From Hymenolepis diminuta (Eukaryota; Platyhelminthes; Cestoda; Cyclophyllidea; Hymenolepididae): DNA of 64,000 nucleotides. Below the pieces are notes generated by a model. It saw nothing but the letters and a program-made list of their open reading frames with translations, was not told where the DNA came from and searched no databases. The stretch lies in the NCBI GenBank assembly GCA_900708905.1, contig CAADRB010000024.1:1088723-1152722 (forward strand), read 5' to 3'. Positions 26,831 to 39,213 of the stretch are shown one piece after another. Within the stretch, counting starts at the first letter, position 1, and the number at the start of each line of letters is the position of its first letter. Both the position numbers and the translations under genes were made by a program.

Positions 26831-27144
26831 CAACTTTAGGCTTTATATGTTCAAGTGAAGTAAGATTATTTCGGTTATTTGATCTTATTTGCTCATTTGC
26901 TCTCCCTCTGTTCTTACAGGATAATAATAACTTTAATATTTTATGCTTCCGTACAAATGAAAATGAATTTTTACTGCTTTTTTGTGTAATAATAACAAAA
27001 AAATCACTCATATTAAATTTATCACGATAACAGTTTAAACCAGGCTTCAAAATGTTTTTGCCAGTTTCAAGCAACTTCTAATTACTTTATTAAAAAGTAT
27101 GAGTGAATCAAATTGGCGTAATTAAGACCTCAAACAAATCGATT

Positions 27145-27270
27145 GTGGATATGAGCTCACTCAGGTACCCAGAGATCAAATCATGTAAATTGAGCTTCGA
27201 AACAGTTGGATATTACGAGGTGAATTATGTCAGTTATAAGAAAACGAACAACTCAATGTTTTCAGAATTC
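27145..27270 (+). repeat. Dispersed repeat family E, copy 2
   Basis: Longest of the intergenic copies. It shares ACTCA, CCAGAGATCAAATCATG, GAATTATG and CAACTCAATG-type blocks, in the same order, with the copy at 62848-62970. Confidence 0.6.
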
Positions 27271-28360
27271 AGAATTATATATTCATATTCGATACTCTTC
27301 GTTATTTCTCGCACTGGACGGTTTGGTTATATCATCTGTATTGGACGTAATCCCATGTAATCCCTTGTAGAAAGATACTGTCTCTGCAGACAAGGATATC
27401 ACTCTTAATTTCGAGGATATAAAAGTACCAATGAAAGTTCATTTTTGCTATAATTTTTTTAATGCTCTTGTAGAAAGAATAAAGAAAATGAAAGTTATTA
27501 AGGGGAAAGCGATTTTTTTTAGTCCTCAACTACGTCTTTAAGGCTATTAAGATATCGTCCTTGCAAAATTAAGTGAACTTTTACATAGAGGATAGGATGA
27601 TAAGAAAGTATATGGTGCGATATTTGCACAATGAAAAAACAAATAACTAATTCCCTAAATGAGAAAATAAGGACCTAACCTGGGTACGACAATGAAAAGC
27701 TCAAAATAGAGGTGATAGAAAACCGAGGAAGACCGATAATCAAGTGCAGTGAAAGAGGGCAGGTCACAGGTGACAAGAGTGTTATTCAATATGTGGTAGC
27801 GAGAAAAATGGTATGAATTGAGTAGGCTTTATTAATAGCCAATATAATAAAAATACTTTCATTATGCAAATAAAACTCGATTTGGGCCGAGATTTGGCTT
27901 CATATCATTTAGAATTAACCAGTGCATTTAGCTTCCCAAGGCACTGACTGCGAGCAGCGATTGATCAACATTGATACTCACTGATGACATTAAGGTCGAT
28001 CACTGCGCCACCTAATTTTCTCAGATCGCCACCTGAACTGAAAATTCTGATTTCTTTCTCCCTTCAGTAAGGTTCTAAATAATAACCACGGAAGTGAAAA
28101 GAACCATTATTTCAGACGATTAGATATGCTAATAGGCTGAAATTAATTTTTCCTCTCTGGGATTTAAGGGAAAAACTACATATTTCCCATGCAAATTCGT
28201 ATAAGAAACCGATTAATTAATAGAATAAAGTGCATTGAATTTGAAAATTTGATAGTCTGGATATTTTAATGAATGAATTTTCAAAAAAAATCAAATACGG
28301 GATTGAATTGCAGAGTATATTAGTATACATTTGAGTGTTTGGGACACGATGATAATAATA

Positions 28361-29632
28361 TACAGGGTGCGTACGGTACATGAGGACGCTTATATTTTTG
28401 AAATTTAAACTAACCGATTAATAATAAATAATGTATATTTTATTTCAAATCTCATAGCAAATACTGCCACGGCTACTGAATTGAACAGACACGCCTTAAG
28501 AGTGTCTGTAAAAGTGAAACACAACAATTTGGAAATTGCGAGATTTCTAAAAGTTGCCAGATCTTTCGTTGGCAAAGTTAGAGAGGAGTCGTTGAGTGAA
28601 AACAGTGGATACAAATTGGGCACATTGTCAACACTCTCACCTACTCACTCACAGTAACTGAGTATGCCACAAGAGGATATGACATGATGAATGAAAATCC
28701 TGGGAAGTGAATGGGCGACATCTTACCAAACATCTCCAAGTGCCTGAAGGAACACCAATATATAGGGAGGAATGTTCTTCATCAGCACTTTGAATATAAA
28801 TTTCATACGTCCTTCTCAGGCGAGGTGGACAAAAACAACTCAAGAGAATCATTTAATGCGTGCAAAACGACTCTAAACAAATTGGAGCACCCAGAAGAAC
28901 AGGAGTGTCTCTGGCTTTTCTCCTACGAAAACAACTTCCACCAGGATAGGTGAACATATGTAGGCGGATCCCACTGAATTTCCAGCTGTTATGTATGCGT
29001 AAGAAGTTTCCGGTAATAGTGGTGCTTGTCAATGTTGTTACCAGTGAAGAGCACATCATAACTCCTCCATTTTTTTTCACAGGGCCTTAGACATAATGCA
29101 GATGCAGATTTAGATGCCTCTGTCGAGGCTCTTCTGACCACTGTTGGTAAGCTACCTTGGATAGACAGTGTTGCCAATGAAGGAAGACCCTATATCTTCC
29201 AAGAAGTTTCCATTCCACTCCATAAGGCTCTCAAAATCCAGGATTATATGGATGGCTGAGAACTCTCATCATCATGTTACACCAAACCTATGACAGCCTT
29301 CTAACTGCTCACCAGACCTTAATCCTTTCGATTTTTACTTGTGAGGCGGGCATGGTGGAATAGGAAATTAATAAGCATCCCCAGAACACCAAATCTTCTC
29401 CCTCTCTCCCTCTAATGGAAGCGATAGTCCGAGCAATGGAGGACATCAGTAAAGGCTACTTGATCTGATCAAACCTTGCAGCCGCTTTTGGATTCTAATT
29501 GAATGGATAATAGAAACTAAAGGAGGATATGTGAAATAAAACCTAGGTTAAGTTTCAATTATTAACAGTTCCATTTTCTGTTTTTCTAAAGGTGCCTATG
29601 GTGTACTCAGATGCTTTACCTGCCTTGTTTGC
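28361..29632 (+). mobile_element. Degenerate mariner (Tc1/mariner superfamily) transposon
   Basis: About 1.27 kb, the usual length of mariner elements. The transposase is recognisable in pieces in several frames: ARFLKVARSFVGKVREE near 28540, NKLEHPEEQECLWLFSYEN at 28877-28933, KFPVIVVLVNVVTSEEH at about 29010, WIDSVANEGRPYIFQE at 29158-29205 and SPDLNPFDFY at 29310-29340. The frames shift and there are stops, so it is dead. Two catalytic aspartates are lost: the FSDE-type position reads FSYE, and the FQQD-type position reads FQEV. The third (SPDLNP) remains. The left end starts with TACAGGGTGCGTACGG, and the right end near 29590-29632 is similar to the inverse plus the fragment at 51406-51487. 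Confidence 0.9.
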
Positions 29633-30402
29633 ATTAGTAGTAAATATTAAATGTCGATGAAAGTTTTCTACTTCGATTTTCTATATGAATGTCAGTAGGT
29701 CAATATTAGCTCATCTGAATTCGCAAAATGGCTCATTTCAGTTTACATTAACTGACTACTCCTTGGCGCTGATGACAGGAGAGACGCCATCATTTCTTTG
29801 ACGTAGAAAAACCTAGACGTACCTCTGCTTCTTCTACTGTTTATAGATTCGGGACCGGCTTGTCAAATGTGAGATTGAGAAAATATGATTGAGTGCAAAT
29901 ATTTTTTATGAATGCTGACATCAATAAAGCAATCACCCTATTGGATGCTTCCAGTGGTGATGGAAATTATAAATTCTCCTAAAAAAAGTGATATAGAAAG
30001 CTTTCCATGCATCATCCTTCAATGGGTACTTTGATATGAAGATTAATTAGACCCCTTTTCACCAGAAAAACTTAATAAATCAATTAATAACTCTCCATAA
30101 GATGTTTAAAGTTCAAAGACTCACAGGATTGCAGTTTACTAAGTAAGAAATCCACTTGTTCAAGAGTAAAGATGGTGATGAATCAACACATAGGCTTATA
30201 GTTTTATGGATACAAAGAAACCCTAAATACTATGCACAATTCCAAAATCTTTCAGCATTTGCTTATGTACAGATAATTTTTAAACAAAGTCTTCTGAAAC
30301 GAGTTCCATTTTTACACTAAAGAAGTGAGCGGAGTGGTGCCATGATTAGTGATTTTCTAAAACAGAGGACTATTTCTCAGTCACCTCGCATTTACGGAGA
30401 TT

Positions 30403-30428
30403 GATAAATAAATAAATAAATAAGTAAA
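30403..30428. repeat. AAAT microsatellite
   Basis: About five to six AAAT units with one interruption. Confidence 0.8.
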
Positions 30429-32380
30429 TTGCAAACAAATAAATTGCAAAAATAAGTTGTCATAGTACTCTTATTATCAAAACTTGGATACAGAAAAATA
30501 CAACTCTATAAAACCTACTAAAAGTGCACAATTTACATCGCAAATTTTGATTGGGAAATGGAATCTTATAAAAATAAGTGATTTATGATAAAATCTTATT
30601 AGGTGCACAAATATAGTAAGTACATTATTCATAAAGGTCAAAGGCAAGCGTATCACCATTCGCAACCATGCTGAGAGCTTGGTAATATCGTTTTACATCA
30701 CCGATATACACTAAACCCCTTTCAAACATGTACTAAGCATTAATCAGTAGTTATTAACCAGATTCCCGCAGAATTGATAAGTGAGTTCTACGCATTCCAC
30801 AAATACAACAAAACGAATGGCGGACGTGATGGAAGTAATCCAGTGGAATAATTAGAGTTTAGGCTGGAAGGATCTCAATACATAACGTTTAACTATTGTC
30901 ATATAAATCACTTGGTAAGATCACCCGCTTTATTTCTACCTTCAGCTCGCTTTGTATAGAACACATTCCAAGGCCTAAAATTTGTTTATCGATTTTCCAC
31001 ATTTTATAGCACCTGCATTTTGAATTTTTCTCTGCTGTCAAGTAATATGTTTCTATTACTGTCTGGGGTTCGTAATACTGGGAGTTTTCCCTTTTTGGCG
31101 ATACCCAAGTTAGAGTCTCTCTTGCAAAGATTTCGTTGCAACTTTGCTGTGGTACACATCAGGTACATTTGACCAGATGATCAAATCATCCCTGCTAATT
31201 GGACTTTTGTGATGTTAGATAGTGACACTAACCACGTCATCGCAACATTTCCAAGAGTTCCTTAATGGAAAACAACGAGTACGTAAAATATAGGTGGGCT
31301 GAAACTTGAAATGAGAGCAGAGATTCTACTTCCTATTAAAGCACGTAATGGAAGACCATTTTTTCCTGCCTATGAATATTGAATCGATTGGGCAATCGAA
31401 AATTATTCAATATTGTAATGAGTTTTATAATGAAATTAAACAAATTTTCAAACATTCTGCAGAAGTTTGAATGAGTGAAATGTTAAGAACCCTTCCAGGC
31501 AGAATTTTGGCGATAAAATCAAATTCACATTCACTTGCTATTAAAGGGTCATGGGGGGGGGGGATGTATGCAGAAGCCACCGCTTTTCTCACCAATCTAA
31601 CCTTTTGGTAAAAAGATGCCTATGAGTGGAGGTGACATGGCCACACGCAGACGGATTTAAATCAACCTAGTAAATCAACCCTGAATATCATAAACGTAAT
31701 CTCACATATGAATCTGGGAGTAAAATAATCAAATAAATATTCTGAAACTGTTGGTACAAGGTTTCATAGTCTACCTCTCAACCCGACTCAAATTTCTCAC
31801 ACTATCCGCCTATTCTGAAACTGCTTTTATTCCGATGCTATTCCGCAAAATTGCCCTACTCTAGCGGTCTTATAGACAATTATAGTGCTTAAAAATAGTA
31901 ATAGTAAAATTTTCTTTTATTGTTACCAAATTTTGGTTTTAGGCCCAGAAAATATGTAAATACATTAATATCACGAGTGTAAAAAAGAATTCCTTTTTTA
32001 CAATAATGTTAAGTACTCTTTTGAATCACTACGAAACAAGGATCAAGGAACCAATCAAGATTCTCCTTTTATAAAAATCGACTTTTCATTCTATGGCAAA
32101 TTTATTTAGCTCAAAAGAAAAAAGTGGAGAGGGAAGGCGGACAATAATATAAGCTATGAATAAAAATTAATATTTACTTGTTGTATTTACAAACGGCCGC
32201 GTTGACTATTTCCCCTTTGTTCCATCCCCAGTTGGTTCCCCATCCCAGATTAAATGTCCTCAATCAACCACCTGAGTGCCTATAAAGGCATGCAATTACC
32301 TCTTAAATGACAACTCTCACCCTGTTGTCTTTAGATGGGTAAATGTTTCGTGCAATTTATACTGAATTATTAAAACTAGC

Positions 32381-32452
32381 TCTTCCTCCTGACTTCATGC
32401 CTTCTGCTCGAATTAGAGCCAGATACTCTACGGCGTCCAGGAGACATTATAT
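32381..32452 (+). repeat. Dispersed repeat family A, copy 1
   Basis: About 72 bp, similar to 33018-33092 on the same strand. The core TCTACGG(C/T)GTCCAG(G/A)AGACAT is preceded in both by CTGACTTC. On the minus strand both begin ATGTCT and read as a short arginine/serine-rich peptide (MSPGRRRVSG and MSSGHRRASS), so this may be the 5' end of a larger coding repeat. Confidence 0.6.
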
Positions 32453-32575
32453 ATTGTACCGAGTGATTAATGAGCAACTTTCCATTTTCAACATCCTCTA
32501 TTTTAACCATCAAGAAGAGTACATTGCAAAGTTATGTTTGATATTCGAAATGCACTTAAGTATTCGCCTCTCCGT

Positions 32576-32645
32576 CGATCTCATGACCTCTGGCTTAGCA
32601 GACGTGTACTGTAATCTCTACGTCACCGGCATACAAGAATCTCCC
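32576..32645 (+). repeat. Dispersed repeat family B, copy 2
   Basis: Matches 3655-3725: GCAGACGTGTAC and GTCACCGG with a CGATCTC/GATCTC block before them. It lies just downstream of family A copy 1. Confidence 0.55.
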
Positions 32646-33017
32646 CGCTGCTTCTTAAAGAGCTTGTAACACAATTTAGAATCTGAGAGCTTAGGTTAAG
32701 AGTGAGAGTTATTAACTGGAACAATCAGTTTTCGAAAATTATAGTGTGATGGTAATTCATTTATTATCTTCATGAACTTTTAAACAGGGAACTAATATTC
32801 AGTCACTATGTGTTATTTAACTTGAGACATCGTGATTTTAAGCTAATTTATTATCATTACTTTCATATATTGTTCTAATCCAATCAAGTTATATTTAGAA
32901 ATGAAATCTCACACATGAATCAATGATTTTAGATTGTATGATGGTACTTTGGATAGAAACCAATTAAATAATCACTATTAATTAATTAATTAAAACCAAT
33001 TACTTCCTGTGCAAACA

Positions 33018-33092
33018 CCTCTTTTCTGACTTCCTGTCTATTACTGAAATTACAGCTAGATGCTCTACGGTGTCCAGAAGACATATTAGAAA
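33018..33092 (+). repeat. Dispersed repeat family A, copy 2
   Basis: Second copy of family A, 640 bp from the first and in the same orientation. The short minus-strand frame is kept but diverged. Confidence 0.6.
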
Positions 33093-34522
33093 TCACTATT
33101 ATCTTATGAATCTGATTGGTCAGCGCTAATGAGCAAATAAATTAATATTAAATGAGTGGAATTATTTCAAACTGACAATAAAGTATTTTCAATAATAGCA
33201 AATTGCAATTCTTGAAGAGGGAATTATGTAAAAAGGGAAATTCCATAAAATCATAATATTGTATTCAAACAATTTATTTTAGTTCAAGAGATAAAACACG
33301 ACAGAAAAATTATTAAATTTTACCAAAAAATCCAGCCACTTAGTGACGTTTTCGGAAAAGGCGCATTAAAAGACGAATATATTTTCTCAGTCCTTCACAA
33401 TGGACAAAAAACGATCATTTAGGAGGTTGTATGTCAAGACAAGTGAGAGAAATTTCCGACATATAAAATTTATCCTTTGTTTAAATTTGCACTCCTCTTT
33501 ATGTTGTGATATCAAGTGTACGCTCGAGGGAATAATATAAACATTCGCACTGAATCTAATAGTTAGTTCACCCAAATAGACAGAGTATTTAAACTAAATT
33601 TCAAATTTATCATTTTTCCACTTAAAAATTATAAAAGGATTGAGATGAAAAAAACTAGCCAATCAGTAGAGTTGGAACAAAGAAGTTCGTTCTTTTATCA
33701 AAAACCATGTAGATTCAGTACAAGTACAATCAGAGAAAATAAAAAATTTCATAAAATCGAACTTTTATGAAAATGAAAACAAATTTTTTACAAGAAATAA
33801 TATTTTATTAACATTTCTATAAAGGAATTTAGTGAGATGAATACTTAAATTAAGGCATGCAAGTAAATGCTAAAAAATATAAAAGTTGAAAGCGATCTTA
33901 AATTAGATTTACGAAAATTTTTCTTTAAAAATGTGATGGTGGTATTGAGGAGGTGAAAATATGAATATTTATTTCTAATTGGTAATAAACATTAACAATA
34001 GTGATCGAAGTTGCATGGTTCTAGGCTCTTCCGGGAATTGAGGGCAGTGTAGTACCAAAATGACCAATCAGTTTAGAGAAAGAAGAGAATTTACTTATTG
34101 TTTTAATGAGGTCAGAAGGAATTTTCATGAAATAAGACTGTTCCGAAATGCAATTTTTAATCTAATGAATAATTTATTAATATAATGCCGACAACAATAT
34201 TAATAAATAAACAAATTGTTAAATAATAAAACAAAAAAACAAACTAATTAATTGGAAATTTGAAAGTCAACTTACATAGCTATTACTCAAGTGTGATCGA
34301 AACGACATATTTAAATGCGAAACGAAATCACGAAATTAAGATCCATTTGACGGAACAAATACACAGTGGAGTCCCTGCTGTGCGGCCATACAAGGCCAAA
34401 TGACAGCCCAGTCTACGTCCAAAATGCACTCCTAATGTTCTCCCACCAATGATTTTACATGGAGTGAAGGAAAGATACATTAAATAATGAAGGGAGAAAC
34501 ATAAAGAGGGGGAGTGGGTGAG

Positions 34523-34539
34523 AGGGAGGGAGGGAGGGA
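34523..34539. repeat. GGGA microsatellite
   Basis: Four GGGA units in an otherwise AT-rich region. Confidence 0.8.
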
Positions 34540-35484
34540 CGCCAGTAGAAACGAGAAATGACTGTAACAGATACGCGCATACGTAATGTCTACTTGGCAG
34601 CTCCTGTTATCTAGCTACCTACCTGAACATTTGTTACACGAGAAAAAGAGAGAATTTCGTTACTTTTGTGTCTAAAATATGCGATTTAAGTTAAATTTCT
34701 AATCCTTAACTGAGACAAAGTGAAGATAAAATGAACACTTTTGCCCGTTCGAGTGAATGATCAAAGAGTCACGTTAATCGGTGATTATCAGGAGAAGTGA
34801 TGAACATTTCTCGTTCTGGTGTTTGCAGGGATTATATCACGAGTTTTAAACTTGAATATTAGGATAAAAGGTATATTTTTATCTCATTTTTAAATATTTT
34901 TTAATGATTAATAAACAATATTAGATAAAATTGTTACTTTTAATTTATTATTCACTGCTCATTTAGACCATTTCAGTGATGCAAATTGAGGGTAGTGAAA
35001 AAGTATATCAAATAATATTTAAAATTTATCCATCTTTAATTCTTATTTTATAAAAAAATGCACAATTTCACTTAAGCTAATTGAAAATTTTGTGGTACCA
35101 TCTAATGCTCCGAAGTAAATATTTCATTGAAGAGGTTATTGGTTGCGACAACTATTTGGCATTCCACGATGCGTATGCTTGGAAAAAGTTGACGTTCAGT
35201 TTCATTTCACATGTACGTAGATAATAGGTTCTACTGTCAACTTGAGTGGTATGGGAAGTAAATTTAGTGCTATAAATGGAAGTTTGGTTGAAATTTGGAA
35301 AATTTTCGAAAAAATTTGAAGTACTCGCACGAAAGCATTAAAGTGATACAGCATATAAGACAGTGAAGCTGTTCTCACAACAGTTGGCTCAAGGAATTTC
35401 CTGTTCGCAATGATTGAAACACATGTTCAAAGTAATATATCTGATCGAATTAGGTAAAAAACACTTGTAAGAACATATTCACCT

Positions 35485-36024
35485 ATGATCCAGGCAGGAC
35501 AAAAATTCTCTTTGTTTGAACTTACTTCATCAGCGATTGAGGGTGAACTAACCATTTGCAGCGAAAGTGAGGGAGGAGTTATTGAAATCAGTTGAAACAA
35601 ATGGACTGCTAATAGTGTGTACGCAAGAAGCTGAACTTTCTCGAGGTCACTTATTGAAGAAGGAACAAGGGTAGAGTGGAAGGATAAGGCGGAGGGTACT
35701 GAATATAAAACAATCAGTTTTAAAGCCCCCCAACCTGATAAGGTCAAACTGAACGAATGGGCTATCGTCCAAATGCGGAAATTGCGAGCGGAAAGGAAAA
35801 AAATCAAGCCAGTATGAGATAGAAAGGAGTGAAAGAAAGACGGGGATTTCGCACATTTGATATGCTATTACACACAAAAGAAATATGATCAATTAGAGGT
35901 CGTATTTCCAACCACCTTGGGTATTGAGATGTTGCAAAATGATCCACCTGAGATATTGCGTATTTATTTGCAAGAGAATAGTTCATGGTCAATGATAAGT
36001 GTACGAAATGGCTATATTTTATAA
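35485..36024 (+). pseudogene. Protein-like frame of about 180 codons broken only by four TGA codons
   Basis: From ATG 35485 to TAA 36022-36024 one frame runs with TGA at 35593, 35632, 35815 and 35830 and no TAA or TAG. The translation looks protein-like throughout, with charged and hydrophobic residues in normal mix: KFSLFELTSSAIEGELTI, EGTRVEWKDKAEGTEYKT, KVKLNEWAIVQMRKLRAE, YDQLEVVFPTTLGIEMLQ and NDPPEILRIYLQENSSWS. I do not recognise the family. Most likely it is a decaying gene copy in which CGA arginine codons turned into TGA; the contexts (RS, KE, V) fit arginine. Short introns spanning the stops are possible but I see no good splice pairs. The opposite strand is also open for 126 codons but starts at TTG and has a less natural composition. 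Confidence 0.4.
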
Positions 36025-36318
36025 GAAAAAGTTGATCATCTGGGACAATGAGTAATTTTTTGCCACTAAGTTGTTGTTAAATAAGACTTCTTCTTCGACA
36101 GAAATTACTCATTTTCGAAGGTTGTCAAATTAAGTCCCAAGGTAACACTTAGAGTCTAGATCGTATAGTTGTACGTCATCTCATACGAGTTGATACCGAT
36201 TTAACTACGATTCACAAATTACCTTTCGAAAATCGTTAGCCTGATACTAGCCGATGAAAATCCAACTACACCGGTTAAGGTTAATCAGTATCTGAGCTGC
36301 TGAACAGGAGCCTTTTTG

Positions 36319-36556
36319 ATGAAAAACAATAAGTTGTCTTCACTCTACTTAATAGATGTGATAATAATACTACACTTGGCGTGCACGCCTGCCAAATCCA
36401 AGGTCGCACATTCCGCACTGTACTGGCTTAGTCTAGTCAATAAGAATAGCGCCTCAAGGATACCTTTTTTCAATTCAAGTCAAGTTGAAGCCTCCCCTAA
36501 TGAGTTCGATAAGTTTTGTTCCATGAATGCTTTTGATTTCAAAGCACGCTTTACCT
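36319..36556 (+). CDS. Short reading frame with predicted signal peptide; possibly a first exon
   Basis: ATG 36319 follows an in-frame TGA at 36301. The start MKNNKLSSLYLIDVIIILHL has a basic n-region and a hydrophobic core, then ACTPAKSKVAHS with plausible cleavage sites. The rest has an NSS glycosylation motif. The frame ends at TGA 36554-36556, but donors such as AAG|GTCGCA (within the frame) would make it the first exon of the plus-strand extracellular protein that starts downstream. I could not find an exon with the matching phase, so the link is inference. It could also be a chance frame. Confidence 0.3.
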
Positions 36557-39213
36557 GAACTTACTATTTAATATTAAGGATAGGATGGAGATTAATAAAA
36601 GTATATTTAACTCTAAAATAAGCAATTGAGTAATTAAACTGTCAACCCTCATCCGTAATCCAACGTGAATAAGACAATACTCATGATAGGGTAGACCCAA
36701 CTTTCTTCCCCTTTCCAAAACTGAAGACCGCTAATCTATGCGACGGCTTGCATGGTAGACATAATATTATGAAACTATCGAATTAGACTAGTGGCTACTC
36801 ATTCCTTAACAACTAAAATTTACAACTTACAATTTGATTTCTTGATTTATTGGTATAGTAAACAGAATTTAGATCGTCATCCACTTAAAATGAAAGTTCC
36901 TCGAATAATTTTTTGAATCTGATGATAAAATTGATAGAAAAAAGCCAAATATTTAAAAAAATATCGCTTATATATTATCAAAATGAAATATTATGGAGAA
37001 AGCTGATTTAGTAATAAGAGATTCTTCCTTGTTTCTATTGCTGTAGCTGTGACAGAATTTGGTGAAAATAAGTGCAGAGCATCGGATTAATTTGCCTTCC
37101 ATCTTTCGATTAGAAAAGCGTTTTCCAATACTCGTCCAGCGGAGAGAAGTAGCTTCTTTGAGCCTCCTTGGCGAGAAACTCAATTTCTGCCCGTCTCTTT
37201 GTTTGCCAGTTGTTAGGCATTTCCATTCACTGGGTGCCCTTTTTGATAGGAATTGAATAGCATCGAGAACCCGGAGCATTTTGCCATATTAATTAGATCA
37301 TTACTGCAAAGTCATCTCAGGTTCAACTAATTACAATCAAATGACACATTCTGCTTTGTTGATTGATTGTATCGTCTACTTAAATGCGTTTATTGATCTT
37401 TACTGGCTATTGTAGGCCACCGAACTCCCCCATTTTCAACTACTAATTTCTTACCGCTTTCTCCTCACTCTCATTATACCGCCACTTAGGAGACTCCATT
37501 AACAATTTCCGTTTTATTGCTAAATTGTAATTATGGATAAAATGTTACGTGAGCCGTCTGCTTCCATGTTAGCTTCAAATTTCAGGTTTTTCGTCTACAC
37601 ATTTTAAGCGCACACCAAGAAACCAATAACAATGATTATCAAAAAAATTGATTTTCTTCTTACATGGCTACAATATTTAAAAAAAACTGTTAAATCTGGA
37701 TTCACCTCGAGGTCAAATTAGGAGAGATTTCATGTAGAACTAGGCGTTAGGCATGAATATCCGAAATATTTAAACATTTTTATTTATGATTCTTTGTATG
37801 GACAGACTTAAATTACAGTAAACTTATGAAAAACTAGGTATCCCGTCATGAGTAAGATTCATATCGTTTTTCAAATTATTGATTACTCTTTTTAAATTGA
37901 ATTTTCATTAATTTTCCTACAGATTGGAGCCTAATAAGGACATAAGGCTTCGACTGAATGAAATTTGGTCTGATTATAGAATGGAGATCACCTTCTTGAA
38001 ACAAATTATGTGAGATATAGAGTCGAGATTTTCCTTTGGAGATAGTAATCATCACTTTTAATTCTAATAATGGCAACTTAAATTATTATAAATTTAATTT
38101 TCTCAAATATTTATGAAGAGGACCTAGCGAAACGTTTTACGTGAAGCTTCATTTGGTGAGCTATTGAAAGAACTATTAAATGAAATAAATTTGGTTTATT
38201 TTTATTATCAATAATAATAATAATAATAACGGAATTTGAGTAATATTTCCGTTTTCCCTGTGAAATAAAAATGATAAAATCATCGCTAAAAAGGAGTTTT
38301 GAGCACCTCGATCAGCAGGGCTATTTGCGAGTAACCTTCAGATTCTGTCAAGTCATGACCACTTCTGAGCTCCAATCACCAGTCGGGAAATCGGAGAAAC
38401 TGGTTATCATTTTGATTCCCCTGTTATGGGAGTTCATGTCTGGATTCCTATTTCCTTTTGATTAAAATTACCGATGGTGCTTGCTAGAGCGTAATAAAAA
38501 TCATTAACCCATTGGAAGAAACGTTAGCAACGATTCAATTGGATGGAGAGAAGATGCCGTGGATCCGCTATTACGAGAACCTAGTATTCTACCATCTCTC
38601 TTATTATGCAGAATTAATTAAGTTCGTCGGGCGCCAACACCACTCGATGTGCGTCAACGAGCATCGATCTTGTGACCTCTAACTTTGAAGATGTGCTCGT
38701 TGACAACTGCATGATAATTTAGTTGTGAGAAAGTAACAACGTAAGGAGTTACTAATTTTGAAGTGTGAAAACTGCCAAAGGTGTTATCTCTCCAAGTTTT
38801 GACGAACTTACTTAATGCAAGGCAGAGTGAGACAACAATTAAGTTCTTACACCAAAGGGAGCACAAAATAGTATCCTTTACCCAATTAAAAATTAAAAAA
38901 TTAAATTAAAATTAAGTAAATTGAATACATTTTTGTTTTACTAAGAATAATTAATGCTTTCAGTCTCCTTTCATTTTATTATGAGAGGGGAAATGTTTTG
39001 GTCTCTACAGCAGCCTCTCCGAATTAATTTAATTGGGTAGGGCAAAAGTGAAATTGTATTTATTTTCAATATTACAAAATCAATAAAGCACCAGAATTTT
39101 AAATTTTAAATTTCAGCTGATTATTGATCATTTGGTGATAGATATAATGCAAAGGTACAATTTTTTATTATCATAAGTTATTTTGTTTTAATTTTCCTGA
39201 TCAATGGTTACAG
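36557..39213. other. Ambiguous region, no defended gene
   Basis: Several frames are open at 36968-37279 on both strands. One minus-strand frame at about 37147-37230 reads naturally (NNWQTKRRAEIEFLAKEAQR, then SYFSPLDEYW) before a TAA, and could be a gene remnant. A frame at 38271-38462 (plus) is also open. None has convincing splice sites or recognised homology. Confidence 0.3.
38204..38229. repeat. AAT microsatellite
   Basis: About seven AAT units, flanked by AT-rich sequence. Confidence 0.8.

Larger units (their letters stand above)
25331..28360. other. Intergenic, no gene seen; repeat family E copies
   Basis: No convincing exon on either strand. Two copies of dispersed family E lie at about 26755-26830 and 27145-27270. 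The rest is AT-rich unique-looking sequence. Confidence 0.5.
29633..35484. other. Intergenic, no gene seen; repeats only
   Basis: No exon I would defend. It contains the repeat pieces at 32381-32452, 32576-32645 and 33018-33092, an AAAT microsatellite (30403-30428), a run of 11 G at about 31555-31565 and a GGGA microsatellite (34523-34539). The 108-codon open frame at 32343-32669 overlaps two repeat pieces and is rejected as a gene. Confidence 0.5.

Noticed and set aside
32343..32669. 108-codon plus-strand open frame
   Set aside because: It overlaps two dispersed repeats (families A and B), has an odd composition and no splice or homology support.
35427..35807. 126-codon minus-strand open frame
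   Set aside because: It starts at TTG, not ATG, and is antisense to a more protein-like plus-strand frame.
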